From Halobellus limi (lineage in GTDB: Archaea; Halobacteriota; Halobacteria; Halobacteriales; Haloferacaceae), in assembly GCF_004799685.1 (NCBI RefSeq), contig NZ_CP031311.1, positions 620,001 to 684,000 on the forward strand: a DNA stretch of 64,000 nucleotides, written 5' to 3'. Positions 26,750 through 34,636 of the stretch are shown piece after piece. The notes beneath the pieces were generated by a model that searched no databases, had not been told where the DNA came from, and saw only the letters and a program-made list of their open reading frames with translations. Position 1 is the first letter of the stretch. Every line of letters begins with the position of its first letter. A program made the position numbers and the translations under genes.

Positions 26750-27895
26750 TCAGAACAGCCGTTCGCTCGCGACCGCCGCCCCCTCGACGAGGGCTTCGAG
26801 CTTCTTCCAGGCGATGTCGGGGTGGACCATCGCGAGCCCCGCCTGCGTGTCGAAGCCGCAGTCGGGCGCGGCGACGATCCGCGTGGGGTCGCCGACGGCG
26901 TCGGCGACGCGTTCGAGTCGGTCGGCGACGACCTCGGGGTGTTCGACGACGTTGGTCTTCACGTCGACGACGCCGGGGATGAGCGTCCACTCGTCGGGCA
27001 GGGGATGCTCGCGGAAGACGCGGTACTCGTGCTGGTGGCGGGGGTTCGCCTCCTCGATCGAGAGGCCGCCGATGTCCAGGTCGTAGAGGATCGGCAGGAC
27101 CGCTTCGAGCGGCTTGTCGCGGTGGTGCGGCCCCTCGTAGCTCCCCCAGCAGGTGTGCACGCGGATCTGCTCGTCGGGGATGTCCTTCGTCGCCTCGTTC
27201 AGCGCCTCGACGTGCATCCGGACGACGGGCTTGAGCTTCTCGATCGGCCGGTCGCCGAACCCGCGGTGGCCGGTCGTCAGCAGGTCCGGGGCGTCGAGCT
27301 GGAGCGTCGCGCCCGTCTCGGCGATGAGTTCGTACTCCCGCTTGAGCGCGTCGCCGACGACCGAGAGGAACTCCTCGTGGGAGTCGTAGTAGTCGTTGAC
27401 GAGCGTCGCGGCGGCGACGCCGGGCGAGGCCGCGGTGATGAACGTCCCCTCGAAGTCGAGATCGGACTTTTCGAGCAGTTCGTAGAAGGTGTCGATCTCC
27501 TCGCGAGCGGCCTCCTCGCCGACGTACTCCACGGGACCGGTGACCGACGGCTGCTTCGTGAGGTCGATCCCCTCCGCGTGGAAGGCGTCCTCGGCGTACT
27601 CGGGGAAGTCCGCGAGGTCGTCCCACAGCGGGGCCTCGCGGGTGTCGCCGATTCCCGAGAGCCTGTTGGCGACGTACCAGTTGAAGGAGACGCGCGGCTG
27701 CTCGCCGTTGTTCACGATGTCGAGGCCCACGTCGGCCTGTTTCTGGATGACGGTCTCGGTGGCGTCCACGACGGTCTCGTGCCAGACGTCCTCGTCGACG
27801 GCCTCGCCGTCCTGGCGGCGTTTCAGGAGGTCGAGCAGTTCCGGCGTTCGCGGCAGGCTTCCGATGTGCGTCGTCAGGATGCGGTCGTCGGTCAT
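26750..27895 (-). CDS. Cobalamin-independent methionine synthase family protein (MetE C-terminal type)
   Basis: A 381-residue TIM-barrel protein related to the catalytic half of MetE. The N-terminus reads THIGSLPRTPELLDLL, and zinc-ligand regions are visible as RVHTCWGSYEG (His and Cys) and APDCGFDTQ (Cys). The family transfers a methyl group from a folate or corrinoid donor to homocysteine; short archaeal forms may use a different donor. Haloarchaea often carry two adjacent paralogues, but only one is here. A TATA-like TTAATA patch near 27925 lies about 30 bases upstream. Confidence 0.88.
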   Translation of the reverse strand: MTDDRILTTHIGSLPRTPELLDLLKRRQDGEAVDEDVWHETVVDATETVIQKQADVGLDIVNNGEQPRVSFNWYVANRLSGIGDTREAPLWDDLADFPEYAEDAFHAEGIDLTKQPSVTGPVEYVGEEAAREEIDTFYELLEKSDLDFEGTFITAASPGVAAATLVNDYYDSHEEFLSVVGDALKREYELIAETGATLQLDAPDLLTTGHRGFGDRPIEKLKPVVRMHVEALNEATKDIPDEQIRVHTCWGSYEGPHHRDKPLEAVLPILYDLDIGGLSIEEANPRHQHEYRVFREHPLPDEWTLIPGVVDVKTNVVEHPEVVADRLERVADAVGDPTRIVAAPDCGFDTQAGLAMVHPDIAWKKLEALVEGAAVASERLF

Positions 27896-28137
27896 TCGTT
27901 ACCGAAACAATCCACGTCGGTATTAATATGAATTGCGGTACTATATTATTCTTATTTATGCGTATTGGTTATCCAACAGGCGCTCGACGCGCGTGGACGA
28001 GACCGGCCCGGAGGAGATAGCCGCCGTAAGGAACCCCCTAACCGGTGTTAGTGGCGGGGCGCACCCGATCGGTCGGAACGGGCGTGTCGGTCCGACCCTC
28101 ACGGGCGTCGCCCACAACCCGGCGCGGCGAGTCCCGT
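27896..28137. other. Intergenic region with an AT-rich island
   Basis: Between the divergently placed MetE-like start and the 3' end of the repeat protein gene, bases ~27923-27975 are markedly AT-rich (TATTAATATGAATTGCGG and TACTATATTATTCTTATTTA). This probably holds the promoter of the MetE-like gene and perhaps a terminator for the plus strand. A short stem CTAAC/GTTAG occurs near 28040. I see no supportable gene here. Confidence 0.5.
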
Positions 28138-29061
28138 TCAGTCCCTGAATCCCCGTCGCCTGTCGCCGTCTTCGGGGGGTTCCTCACCGTCGCCGTCTTC
28201 GCTGCTTGCCTCGTCGCCGTCTCCGCCGTTCGATCCGTCGTCGTCATCTTCGCTGCTTGCCTCGTCGTCGTCCCCGCTGCTCGATCCGTCGTCGTCTCCA
28301 TCGTCAGTCCCGTCGCCGGCTATCGCCCCGTCGATCTCCTTGCTGACGGTCTCTTCGACGGTTTCGGTCACTTCCTCTGTGACCTCTTCGCTGACGGTCT
28401 CGCCCACCTTTTCGGCGACCTCGTCGACTTCACTGCTGACGGTGTCCTCGACCGTCTGCTCGACTTTCTCGCTGACGGTGTCTTCGACCGTCTTTTCGAC
28501 CGTTTCGCTGACCGTGTCCTCGACTGTCTTTTCGACCGTTTCGTTGACCGTGTCCTCGACTGTCTGCTCGACGGTTTCGTTGACCGTATCCTCGACCGTC
28601 TTTTCGACCTCCTCGCCGACGGTTTCGTCGACTGTTTCCTCGACCTTCTCGCTGACGGTCTCGCCGACGGTCTTCTCGACTTCCTTGCTGACGGTCTCAC
28701 CGACGGTCTTCTCCACCGTCTCGCCGACCGTCTTTTCGACCGTTTCCCCGACCGTCTTCTCGACGGTCTCATCGACGGTTTTTTCGACCTCTTCGCTGAC
28801 GGTCTCGCCGACGCTCTTTTCGACTTCCTTGGTCACCGTGTCTCCGACGGTCTCTTCGATCCGCTCGGCGACCTCCCGGGTCATCCAGTCGGGATCGAAC
28901 CGCGACATCTTCCAGCCGATGTGGATGACGTACGAGACCAGTACACCGAGACCGAACGCGACCCCCACGGCCGTTTCGACCAGGAGTATCAAGCCGATCG
29001 CGATGAAGATCGTGACGCCGTACGCGAGGTCGGTGATGAAATCGGCGCGGGCCGGATTCAT
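28138..29061 (-). CDS. Membrane-anchored tetrad-repeat protein (Val every fourth residue)
   Basis: A 307-residue protein of unknown function. Residues ~14-50 contain two hydrophobic segments (YGVTIFIAIGLILLVETA and GVAFGLGVLVSYVIHIGW). From residue 64 to 212, a Val or Ile occurs at exactly every fourth position, 38 in a row, separated by triplets such as EKT, GET, EDT and SEK. After one 3-residue step the pattern resumes to ~243. The tail (250-300) is Asp/Ser/Gly/Glu-rich. The ATG at 29061 follows a GAGG ribosome-binding sequence; codons further upstream stay open but lack support. Divergent from the PiT permease gene. Confidence 0.8.
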   Translation of the reverse strand: MNPARADFITDLAYGVTIFIAIGLILLVETAVGVAFGLGVLVSYVIHIGWKMSRFDPDWMTREVAERIEETVGDTVTKEVEKSVGETVSEEVEKTVDETVEKTVGETVEKTVGETVEKTVGETVSKEVEKTVGETVSEKVEETVDETVGEEVEKTVEDTVNETVEQTVEDTVNETVEKTVEDTVSETVEKTVEDTVSEKVEQTVEDTVSSEVDEVAEKVGETVSEEVTEEVTETVEETVSKEIDGAIAGDGTDDGDDDGSSSGDDDEASSEDDDDGSNGGDGDEASSEDGDGEEPPEDGDRRRGFRD

Positions 29062-29246
29062 CGATCCCTCACCTCGGGTGGTATCTTCGTGGAATCCATA
29101 CGTGTCCACTCGAACTCCAGACGGGAATACCGTCCGTTCTCCGGTCGGCTTTCGGACCGGCTCGGGACGCCTGCGGTCCGTCTGGGTCCGCTCCTCCGTC
29201 AGATCAATGTCCAACCGCTTAACCGACTGCGCTGCGTCCGGTCGGT

Positions 29247-30419
29247 ATGGTCGAAGTTCTTCTTCTCGTCGGTATCGTAGTCGCGCTGTTCGTCGGATTC
29301 AACATCGGCGGCTCGACGACCGGCCCCGCGTTCGGCCCGGCCGTCGGGTCGGACGCGATCTCGAAAACCGGTGCAGCGGCGTTGATGGCGGTTTTTTTCT
29401 TCGTCGGGGCCTGGACGATCGGGCGTCGCGTCGTCGACACGCTCGGGACTGAACTCGTCACTGACCCCGGGGTGTTCACCATCGAATCGAGCATCGTCGT
29501 GCTCTTTTTCATCGGCGGCGCGCTGTTCGTCGGCAACTACTTCGGCGTGCCGGCGTCGACGTCGATGACCGCCGTCGGCGCCATCGCCGGACTCGGCGTC
29601 GCGGCCGGCGAACTGGACTGGGCGGTGATGGGCGAGATCGCAATCTGGTGGATCGTCGCCCCGATCGTCGGCTTCTGGACCTCCGGGATGATCGGCCGGT
29701 ACCTCTACCCGCGGATCAACCGCTGGGTCGCGATCGTCAGCACCCCCGGCCCGTTGCTCGAATTCGACCGATCCGGCCTCGTTCCGCGGCCGAAACCCGG
29801 TCCGAACACCACGCGCAGGGAACTCACCGGCGCGATCGTCGTCGTCGCCATCGGCTGTCTGATGGCCTTCTCTTCGGGCACCTCGAACATCGCGAACGCC
29901 ATCGCGCCGCTGGTCGGCGTCGGCGTCGACATCGACGTCTTGATCCTCCTCGGCTGTGCCGCGGTCGCCGTCGGCGCGTTCACCATCGCCCGGCGGACCC
30001 TCGACACGCTCGGCAACGACATCACCGACCTCCCGCTCACCGCCGCGATCATCGTCGCCATCGTCTCCTCGGTGATCGTCGTCGGCCTCTCGGCGATCGG
30101 CATCCCGGCCTCGTTCGTCATCATCGCGACGACGTCGATCGTCGGCCTCGGCTGGGGGCGGGCGACCCGGACCGCCACGCTCGCCGACGTCGCCCGCGGC
30201 GAGCGGTCGCCGAACGTCTCCGTCGGCGCGCTCGCCGCCGAGGAACCCGGCGAGGACGCGCCACCGATCGGCGAGGAACCCGAGGACGCGATGCCCTCGG
30301 CCTCGGACCTGTTCGACCCGGCGACCACCGGCCGCGTGATCGTGATGCAGAACGTCGTTCCGATCCTCTCGACCGCGGGTGCCTACGTCACGTTCACGCT
30401 GTTGTTCCGGATCTGGTAA
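29247..30419 (+). CDS. PiT family inorganic phosphate (or sulfate) permease
   Basis: A 390-residue cation-coupled anion transporter with about ten membrane segments. The family's duplicated signatures are visible as GFNIGGSTTGPAFGPAVG near residue 18 and SSGTSNIANAIAPLVG near residue 208, variants of the GANDVANA motif. A long cytoplasmic loop at ~320-360 is acidic. Phosphate is the usual substrate; sulfate is possible. A CTTAACC patch about 30 bases upstream may be the promoter. Confidence 0.9.
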   Translation: MVEVLLLVGIVVALFVGFNIGGSTTGPAFGPAVGSDAISKTGAAALMAVFFFVGAWTIGRRVVDTLGTELVTDPGVFTIESSIVVLFFIGGALFVGNYFGVPASTSMTAVGAIAGLGVAAGELDWAVMGEIAIWWIVAPIVGFWTSGMIGRYLYPRINRWVAIVSTPGPLLEFDRSGLVPRPKPGPNTTRRELTGAIVVVAIGCLMAFSSGTSNIANAIAPLVGVGVDIDVLILLGCAAVAVGAFTIARRTLDTLGNDITDLPLTAAIIVAIVSSVIVVGLSAIGIPASFVIIATTSIVGLGWGRATRTATLADVARGERSPNVSVGALAAEEPGEDAPPIGEEPEDAMPSASDLFDPATTGRVIVMQNVVPILSTAGAYVTFTLLFRIW

Positions 30420-30455
30420 CGTCCGCGCTGCTTCCGATTCGGGTGACCCGACCGC

Positions 30456-31802
30456 TCACTCGTCTGCCGTGCCGTCGCCGTCGCTTTCTCCGTCCCGCTC
30501 GCGCACCCACACCGTTGAGATCCGGGTCCCGTCGACGCCCGTCACCTCGACGACGTGTCCGTCGACGTCGACGGCGTCGCCGACTTCCGGCGCGCGGTCG
30601 AGGCGACTGAGCACCAGGCCGCCGATCGTCTCGACCTGATCGCTCTCGAACCGCGCCCCGAGCGTCTCGTTGACCGCAGAGAGCGGAACGCCGCCGTCGA
30701 CGTCGTATCCGCGACCGTCGCGCTCGCGGATCGAGGGCTCGCGCGCGTCGACGTCGAACCCGTCGCGGAGGTCACCCACGACGGCCTCGACGACGTCCTC
30801 GACCGTCGCGATGCCCTCGAAAGATCCCCACTCGTCGATGACGGCGGCCATCTGCCGGCGCTCCTCGCTGAACTGCATCAGGAGGTCGTCGGTTGCCGTG
30901 GTCTCCGGGACGACGAGTATCTCGCGGGCGATGTCGTCTGCGGTCGCCGCCGCCGCGTCGTCCGTTTCGCTCGCCCGCAACACGTCCTTGACGTCGACGA
31001 AGCCGACCACCTGATCGCCGTCGTCGGCGTCGAGCACCGGGTAGCGCGTGTGGCCCGACTCGAAGATCACCGACCGGAGCTCCGCCAGCGTGGCGTCCGC
31101 CGGCACGCTCACCACGTCCGGTCGCGGGACCATCACCTCACGCACGTGGGTGTCGTCGAGGTCGAACACGCGTTCGATCATCGCGACCTCCGCGACGTCG
31201 ATCGCGCCCTCCTCGCCGGACTGGGCGAGCACGCGGCGGATCTCCTGCTCGCCGAGCGTCTCGTCGCTCTCGGAGGCCGGCGGGACGCCGAGCAGCCGCG
31301 TGAATGCGTTCGCCGTCCCGTTGAAGACGACGATTCCCGGATAGAAGAGGTAATAAAAGACCTTCATCGGCGGCGCGAGGAACAGCGAGAGCGTCTCCGT
31401 CTGGGCGATCGCGAGCGTCTTCGGCGCGAGTTCGCCGAAGACGACGTGGAGGAACGTGATGATGCTGAACCCGATCGCGAACGCGACGAGGTGGATGAGT
31501 CCGGCCGGGAGGATCGGCTCCAGCGCGGGCTCGATGAGCGACGCCACGGCGGGTTCGCCGACCCACCCCAGTCCGAGCGAGGCGAGCGTGATGCCGAGTT
31601 GCGTCACCGCGAGGTAGTTGTCCAGGTCCGTCATCACCGCCTGGAGGGAGCCCGCTCCGGCCCGCCCCTCGTCGACGAGCTGTTCGACCGACGTCCCGCG
31701 CACCCGGACGAAGGCGAACTCCGCGGCGACGAAGAACCCGTTCAGTCCCACGAGAAGCAGCGCCAAGAAGAGCTGTCCGACGGAGAGTGCGACGTTTACC
31801 AT
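30456..31802 (-). CDS. CNNM/CorC (HlyC) family transporter-associated protein
   Basis: A 448-residue membrane protein. An N-terminal DUF21/CNNM domain of three to four helices (residues ~1-190) is followed by a CBS pair (~205-330, with HVREVMVPRPDVVSVPAD) and a C-terminal CorC_HlyC domain (~350-435, VPLSAVNETLGARF). The family is linked to magnesium or cobalt efflux. The start at 31802 fits the hydrophobic N-terminus. It is convergent with the PiT gene and lies 24 bases downstream of a small acidic protein gene. Confidence 0.9.
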   Translation of the reverse strand: MVNVALSVGQLFLALLLVGLNGFFVAAEFAFVRVRGTSVEQLVDEGRAGAGSLQAVMTDLDNYLAVTQLGITLASLGLGWVGEPAVASLIEPALEPILPAGLIHLVAFAIGFSIITFLHVVFGELAPKTLAIAQTETLSLFLAPPMKVFYYLFYPGIVVFNGTANAFTRLLGVPPASESDETLGEQEIRRVLAQSGEEGAIDVAEVAMIERVFDLDDTHVREVMVPRPDVVSVPADATLAELRSVIFESGHTRYPVLDADDGDQVVGFVDVKDVLRASETDDAAAATADDIAREILVVPETTATDDLLMQFSEERRQMAAVIDEWGSFEGIATVEDVVEAVVGDLRDGFDVDAREPSIRERDGRGYDVDGGVPLSAVNETLGARFESDQVETIGGLVLSRLDRAPEVGDAVDVDGHVVEVTGVDGTRISTVWVRERDGESDGDGTADE

Positions 31803-31826
31803 CGACGACGCCCGCTGACGGTGCCG

Positions 31827-31997
31827 CTACTCGTTTCTGCTGCGTTCATACTCCCCTCTCTCCGCCTGCTCACTAAAAAGGTCGAGTGCGCGACCGGCGC
31901 TCTCGGCCGCGGACGGGTCGTGCGTATGGACGTCTCCCCGTCTCTCGTCGACGGTGGGCGGATCGGTTTCGATACTGGGTATGGCCTCGGCACTCAT
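31827..31997 (-). CDS. Small acidic protein, 56 residues
   Basis: An ATG-to-TAG frame encoding 56 residues, beginning MSAEAIPSIETDPPTVDE and ending EQAERGEYERSRNE. Its composition (rich in Glu, Asp, Ala, Arg) is that of a haloarchaeal cytoplasmic protein. The C-terminal half, from SAAESAGRALDLFSEQAERG, should be a helix. It is read in the same direction as the CNNM/CorC gene 24 bases later, so an operon is possible. No function is recognised; support is composition and position only. Confidence 0.55.
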   Translation of the reverse strand: MSAEAIPSIETDPPTVDERRGDVHTHDPSAAESAGRALDLFSEQAERGEYERSRNE

Positions 31998-32109
31998 AGG
32001 GTTCGTCGTCGCCGAGCGCCACCCCGGCTCGGAACGGTGCCGTCGTCATCGGCCGTTCGGCGCTACGACCGGAACTCAAAAGAACGTTCGGAGACGTCGG
32101 CGCCGAGTC

Positions 32110-32129
32110 GATACTGAGTACTCAGTATC
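32110..32129. repeat. Perfect 20-bp palindrome at the aIF2-beta stop codon
   Basis: GATACTGAGTACTCAGTATC is a perfect palindrome that overlaps the TGA stop of the aIF2-beta gene (codon at 32130-32128). Read in the gene's frame it gives TGA TAC TGA, a double stop. Twelve of 13 bases of its ATACTGAGTACTC half match the arm of the inverted repeat at 17641. It may serve termination or protein binding. Confidence 0.65.
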
Positions 32130-32736
32130 AGACGACGCGGGCGAACGCGAGCGTCCCGCTCGTCCGCTCCACGATCGCGCGGACGGTCTGACCCTCGCGC
32201 GCGCCGGAGACGAAGATGGTGAACTTGCCCTTCTCGGCGACGCCGTCGCCCTTCCGACCCGTGCCGGTGATCTCCAGTTCGTAGGTCGTCCCCTCCTCGA
32301 CGGCGGGCCCCGAGGACGACTGGGTCTGGGCCGAACGCTTCGCGACGGGTCGGAACGCACCGCAGGCCTCACAACGGAGCATGTCGACGCCGTCCTCGGT
32401 GACGAGGCGGGTGTCCGGCAGGCCACACTCCGTACAGGTGACGTACTCGGCGACGTACTCGTCGATGGCGGCCTCGAAGTCGGAGACGTTGAACGACCCG
32501 TTGTAGCGCGCGCGGTCGTCGTCGAGCTGCCCGTTCGTCCCCAGCTCGCCCTGGATGTTCCGGTGGACGTGTTCGACGTCGCGGCCGAGCGCGTCGGCGA
32601 TCTCGCCGATGTTCGTCAGCCGGGTGAACGCCCCGTCGGTCTCGCCCGCGGGGTCGGGAATGCTGAGTCGTGACTGCTCTTCGTTCCGCTCCGGGAGGGC
32701 GTCGAGCGCCCTGTCGAGTGAGTCGGCGTAGTTCAT
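32128..32736 (-). CDS. Translation initiation factor aIF2 beta subunit with C-terminal TRAM domain
   Basis: A 202-residue protein. Residues ~35-135 are the aIF2-beta/eIF5 fold with the zinc ribbon CTECGLPDTRLV and LRCEACGAFRPV. The last ~60 residues form a TRAM RNA-binding domain (YELEITGTGRKGDGVAEKGKFTIFV). The TRAM fusion is a known haloarchaeal variant. aIF2-beta works with alpha and gamma to bring initiator tRNA to the ribosome. Its stop codon lies inside a perfect palindrome. Confidence 0.92.
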   Translation of the reverse strand: MNYADSLDRALDALPERNEEQSRLSIPDPAGETDGAFTRLTNIGEIADALGRDVEHVHRNIQGELGTNGQLDDDRARYNGSFNVSDFEAAIDEYVAEYVTCTECGLPDTRLVTEDGVDMLRCEACGAFRPVAKRSAQTQSSSGPAVEEGTTYELEITGTGRKGDGVAEKGKFTIFVSGAREGQTVRAIVERTSGTLAFARVV

Positions 32737-32820
32737 ACTCCCAAAAATGGACGGGGCCGTATAGCCGTTCCGTGTGCCGCGTTCGCTCGCGACGGGCGGC
32801 GGGACGTCCGGATCGCCGGG

Positions 32821-33063
32821 TCACTCCCCGCCCGGCGAGATGACCACGAGGTTCTCCTCGTCGACCAGGTTGGCGAGCCGATCCCGGTTCCCCGGATCGA
32901 ACTGCCGCTGGCAGCGGCGGCTCCACGAGTCGGACGTCGCGGCCGAGTCTGATCCCGTTCCGGGTGGCCGTGCGTCAGTCGAGGATCCCTCGGTGGCGGT
33001 CCCCGCGTCGTCTGTCGTTCGATCCCGTCGGTTCTGGCGTGCGTGTCGGACGTTGGTGCTCAC
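32821..33063 (-). CDS. Haloarchaeal hypothetical protein, 80 residues
   Basis: An 80-residue product from a GTG start. The first ~45 residues are low-complexity and polar; the C-terminal part SWSRRCQRQFDPGNRDRLAN then LVDEENLVVISPGGE looks folded and is what I would expect to be conserved. No function is recognised. A promoter-like AT-rich patch lies at 33163-33180, giving a leader of about 75 bases that contains CGTACG palindromes. Confidence 0.55.
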   Translation of the reverse strand: MSTNVRHARQNRRDRTTDDAGTATEGSSTDARPPGTGSDSAATSDSWSRRCQRQFDPGNRDRLANLVDEENLVVISPGGE

Positions 33064-33124
33064 TGGTGTGGACGGCGGCGGACGTTCGTACGGCGGTACG
33101 CGTGTCGAAAAGCGGAATCACTCG

Positions 33125-33136
33125 CGTACGCGTACG
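33125..33136. promoter_or_regulatory. 12-bp palindrome CGTACGCGTACG, possible operator
   Basis: A perfect palindrome in the leader of the 80-residue protein gene, with further CGTACG-like words at about 33086-33102. Repeated palindromic words between promoter and start are typical of repressor sites, but no regulator is identified. Confidence 0.35.
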
Positions 33137-33162
33137 AGAGGCATACTTCAGCATACCCCGTA

Positions 33163-33220
33163 TCTATAATAAAAGTTAGTGTTTGTCTCTCGGTGAGGGC
33201 GGTCCCGCGGTCGACGACCG
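33163..33220 (-). terminator. Hairpin and T-rich tract after the deoxyhypusine synthase gene
   Basis: On the minus strand, 10 bases after the stop, CGGTC/GACCG (33220-33216 with 33212-33208) forms a short hairpin, followed by a tract reading CTTTTATTATAG (about 33176-33165). The tract may end the transcript and at the same time act as promoter for the next small gene. Confidence 0.45.
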
Positions 33221-33229
33221 ATCGAAGGC

Positions 33230-34339
33230 TCAGCGGTCCGTGGTTTCGGCCCGCTCGCGCGCCGCGGCGACGACGAGCGGCAGCGTGACCGTGGCGTCGC
33301 CGACGACCGTCACGTTCCGCGCGGACTTCTCCAGTTTGCCCCACGAGCGCGCCTCGTCGAGGGTCGCCCCCGAGAGCCCCCCGGTGTGGTCGGGGTCCAT
33401 CGTCAACTGCACGGCGTAGTCGTAGGCGTCGGGGATCGTCAGCATCGTCTGTAAGACGTAGTTCTTCGGGACGCCGCCGCCGACGACCATCGCGCCCGCC
33501 CGCTCGGCGTCGAACGCCAGATCCGAGAGGTGGGTCATATCCCCCAGCGCGTCCAGTCCGAACTCCGACGTCTGCGAGTAGATCCACGCCTGGATCCCGA
33601 GCACGGAGTCCTGGATCGCCGGACAGTAGATCGGGACGTCGTGTTCGTACGCGGCGGCGGCGATGCCGGCGTCCTCCGCGACGTCCCGTTCGCGGTTCTG
33701 CTCGGCGTTCGCCCGCCCGAGTTCGGCGGTGAACTCCTGGATCGACACGCGGCGCTCGACGGCGGGAAAGACGTTCTCGCGGAGGTGCGACTCGAACAGC
33801 GCGAAGTGCTCCTGCGGGAGATACACGTTGTAGATCCGGTCGACGCCCTCGTCCCGGAGGCGCTCGTCGTGCTCTCGGGCGGTCTCGCCCGTCGGGTCGG
33901 CGCCGGGCGCGGCGGGATGCGGATCGTGCGGTTCCGCCCGCCCGTGGTGGTGCTTCCCGCCGATCGCCTCGATGGCGTCGTGCGTGAGGTTCGCGCCGGT
34001 CGTCACCAGCGCGTCGATGTGACCGTCGCGGATCAGGTCGACGACGATCTGTCGCATCCCCGTCGGCACCATCGCGCCGGCGAGCCCGAAGAGGTTCGTC
34101 ACGTCGTCGCGAGCGAGCATCTCGGCGTAGACGTCGACCGCGCGGTCGACGCTCGCGGCGCCGATCCCCGCCTTTCCGTACTCGGTCGCGAGTTCGCCGA
34201 CGGTCATCCCGCCGCGGACCTGCGCGTGGCCGATCGGCGACTCGTGAAACTCCTCGCGGTCGGGTTCGTGAGATTCCTCGTCCGATCCCGAGGGGGATTC
34301 GGAGCCCTCAGCGCCGCTCTCGTCGCTGTGGTCGCTCAT
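33230..34339 (-). CDS. Deoxyhypusine synthase
   Basis: A 369-residue NAD-dependent enzyme that modifies a specific lysine of aIF5A, the first step to hypusine. The catalytic lysine lies in SWGKLEKSA near residue 345, and NAD-binding segments include VTTGANLTHDAIEAIGG and AIQDSVLGIQAW. The N-terminal ~40 residues are an acidic low-complexity tail typical of halophiles. Its protein substrate is encoded 2 kb away at 36429-36803, with agmatinase beside it, which places the pathway in one neighbourhood. Confidence 0.94.
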   Translation of the reverse strand: MSDHSDESGAEGSESPSGSDEESHEPDREEFHESPIGHAQVRGGMTVGELATEYGKAGIGAASVDRAVDVYAEMLARDDVTNLFGLAGAMVPTGMRQIVVDLIRDGHIDALVTTGANLTHDAIEAIGGKHHHGRAEPHDPHPAAPGADPTGETAREHDERLRDEGVDRIYNVYLPQEHFALFESHLRENVFPAVERRVSIQEFTAELGRANAEQNRERDVAEDAGIAAAAYEHDVPIYCPAIQDSVLGIQAWIYSQTSEFGLDALGDMTHLSDLAFDAERAGAMVVGGGVPKNYVLQTMLTIPDAYDYAVQLTMDPDHTGGLSGATLDEARSWGKLEKSARNVTVVGDATVTLPLVVAAARERAETTDR

Positions 34340-34434
34340 ACACCGTCTGTGCGGTCCGGTCAGTTATGCTTCGCGATCCGTCAGGAGAACTGCACGCTTC
34401 TCGATACCCGTCTCGGTATCGATTCTGTGCCCTC

Positions 34435-34605
34435 TCAGTCCGCTCCGACGCCCGGTTCCGTCTCCGCGGTCGCGAGGCCTCGCATCCTTCGCAGCGCGAC
34501 GGCGACGAACCCGACCTTCGAGACGATGTCGAGGTAGGTGAACACGAGGGCCTGCGTCTCCGGGAGGAGCAGGCCGACGCCGCTGGTTATCTGGCGTGAT
34601 AACGG
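34435..34605 (-). pseudogene. Relic of a microbial rhodopsin (C-terminal helix G)
   Basis: A 56-codon frame between an in-frame TAG (34608-34606) and TGA (34437-34435) on the minus strand. It translates to SGVGLLLPETQALVFTYLDI followed by VSKVGFVAVALR, which matches helix G of bacteriorhodopsin and sensory rhodopsins (compare the VLDVSAKVGFG region). The Lys at 34518-34516 is at the retinal-binding position. Nothing upstream resembles the other six helices, and no start codon fits. The upstream break coincides with a GTTATC/GATAAC inverted repeat (34586-34603). The rest of the 34340-34636 gap shows no gene. Confidence 0.7.
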
Positions 34606-34636
34606 CTATATCAGTGCTGTGGCTGACTTTCGCGTG

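Noticed and set aside
28360-28880. CRISPR-like periodic repeats
   Set aside because: The units are coding, 12-24 bases long, imperfect and without unique spacers.
28045-29280. Long plus-strand frames opposite the tetrad-repeat protein gene, rich in repeated Phe/Asp/Leu or Ser/Thr/Val
   Set aside because: They mirror the DNA periodicity of the real gene. The minus-strand frame has membrane segments, a ribosome-binding sequence and halophilic composition.
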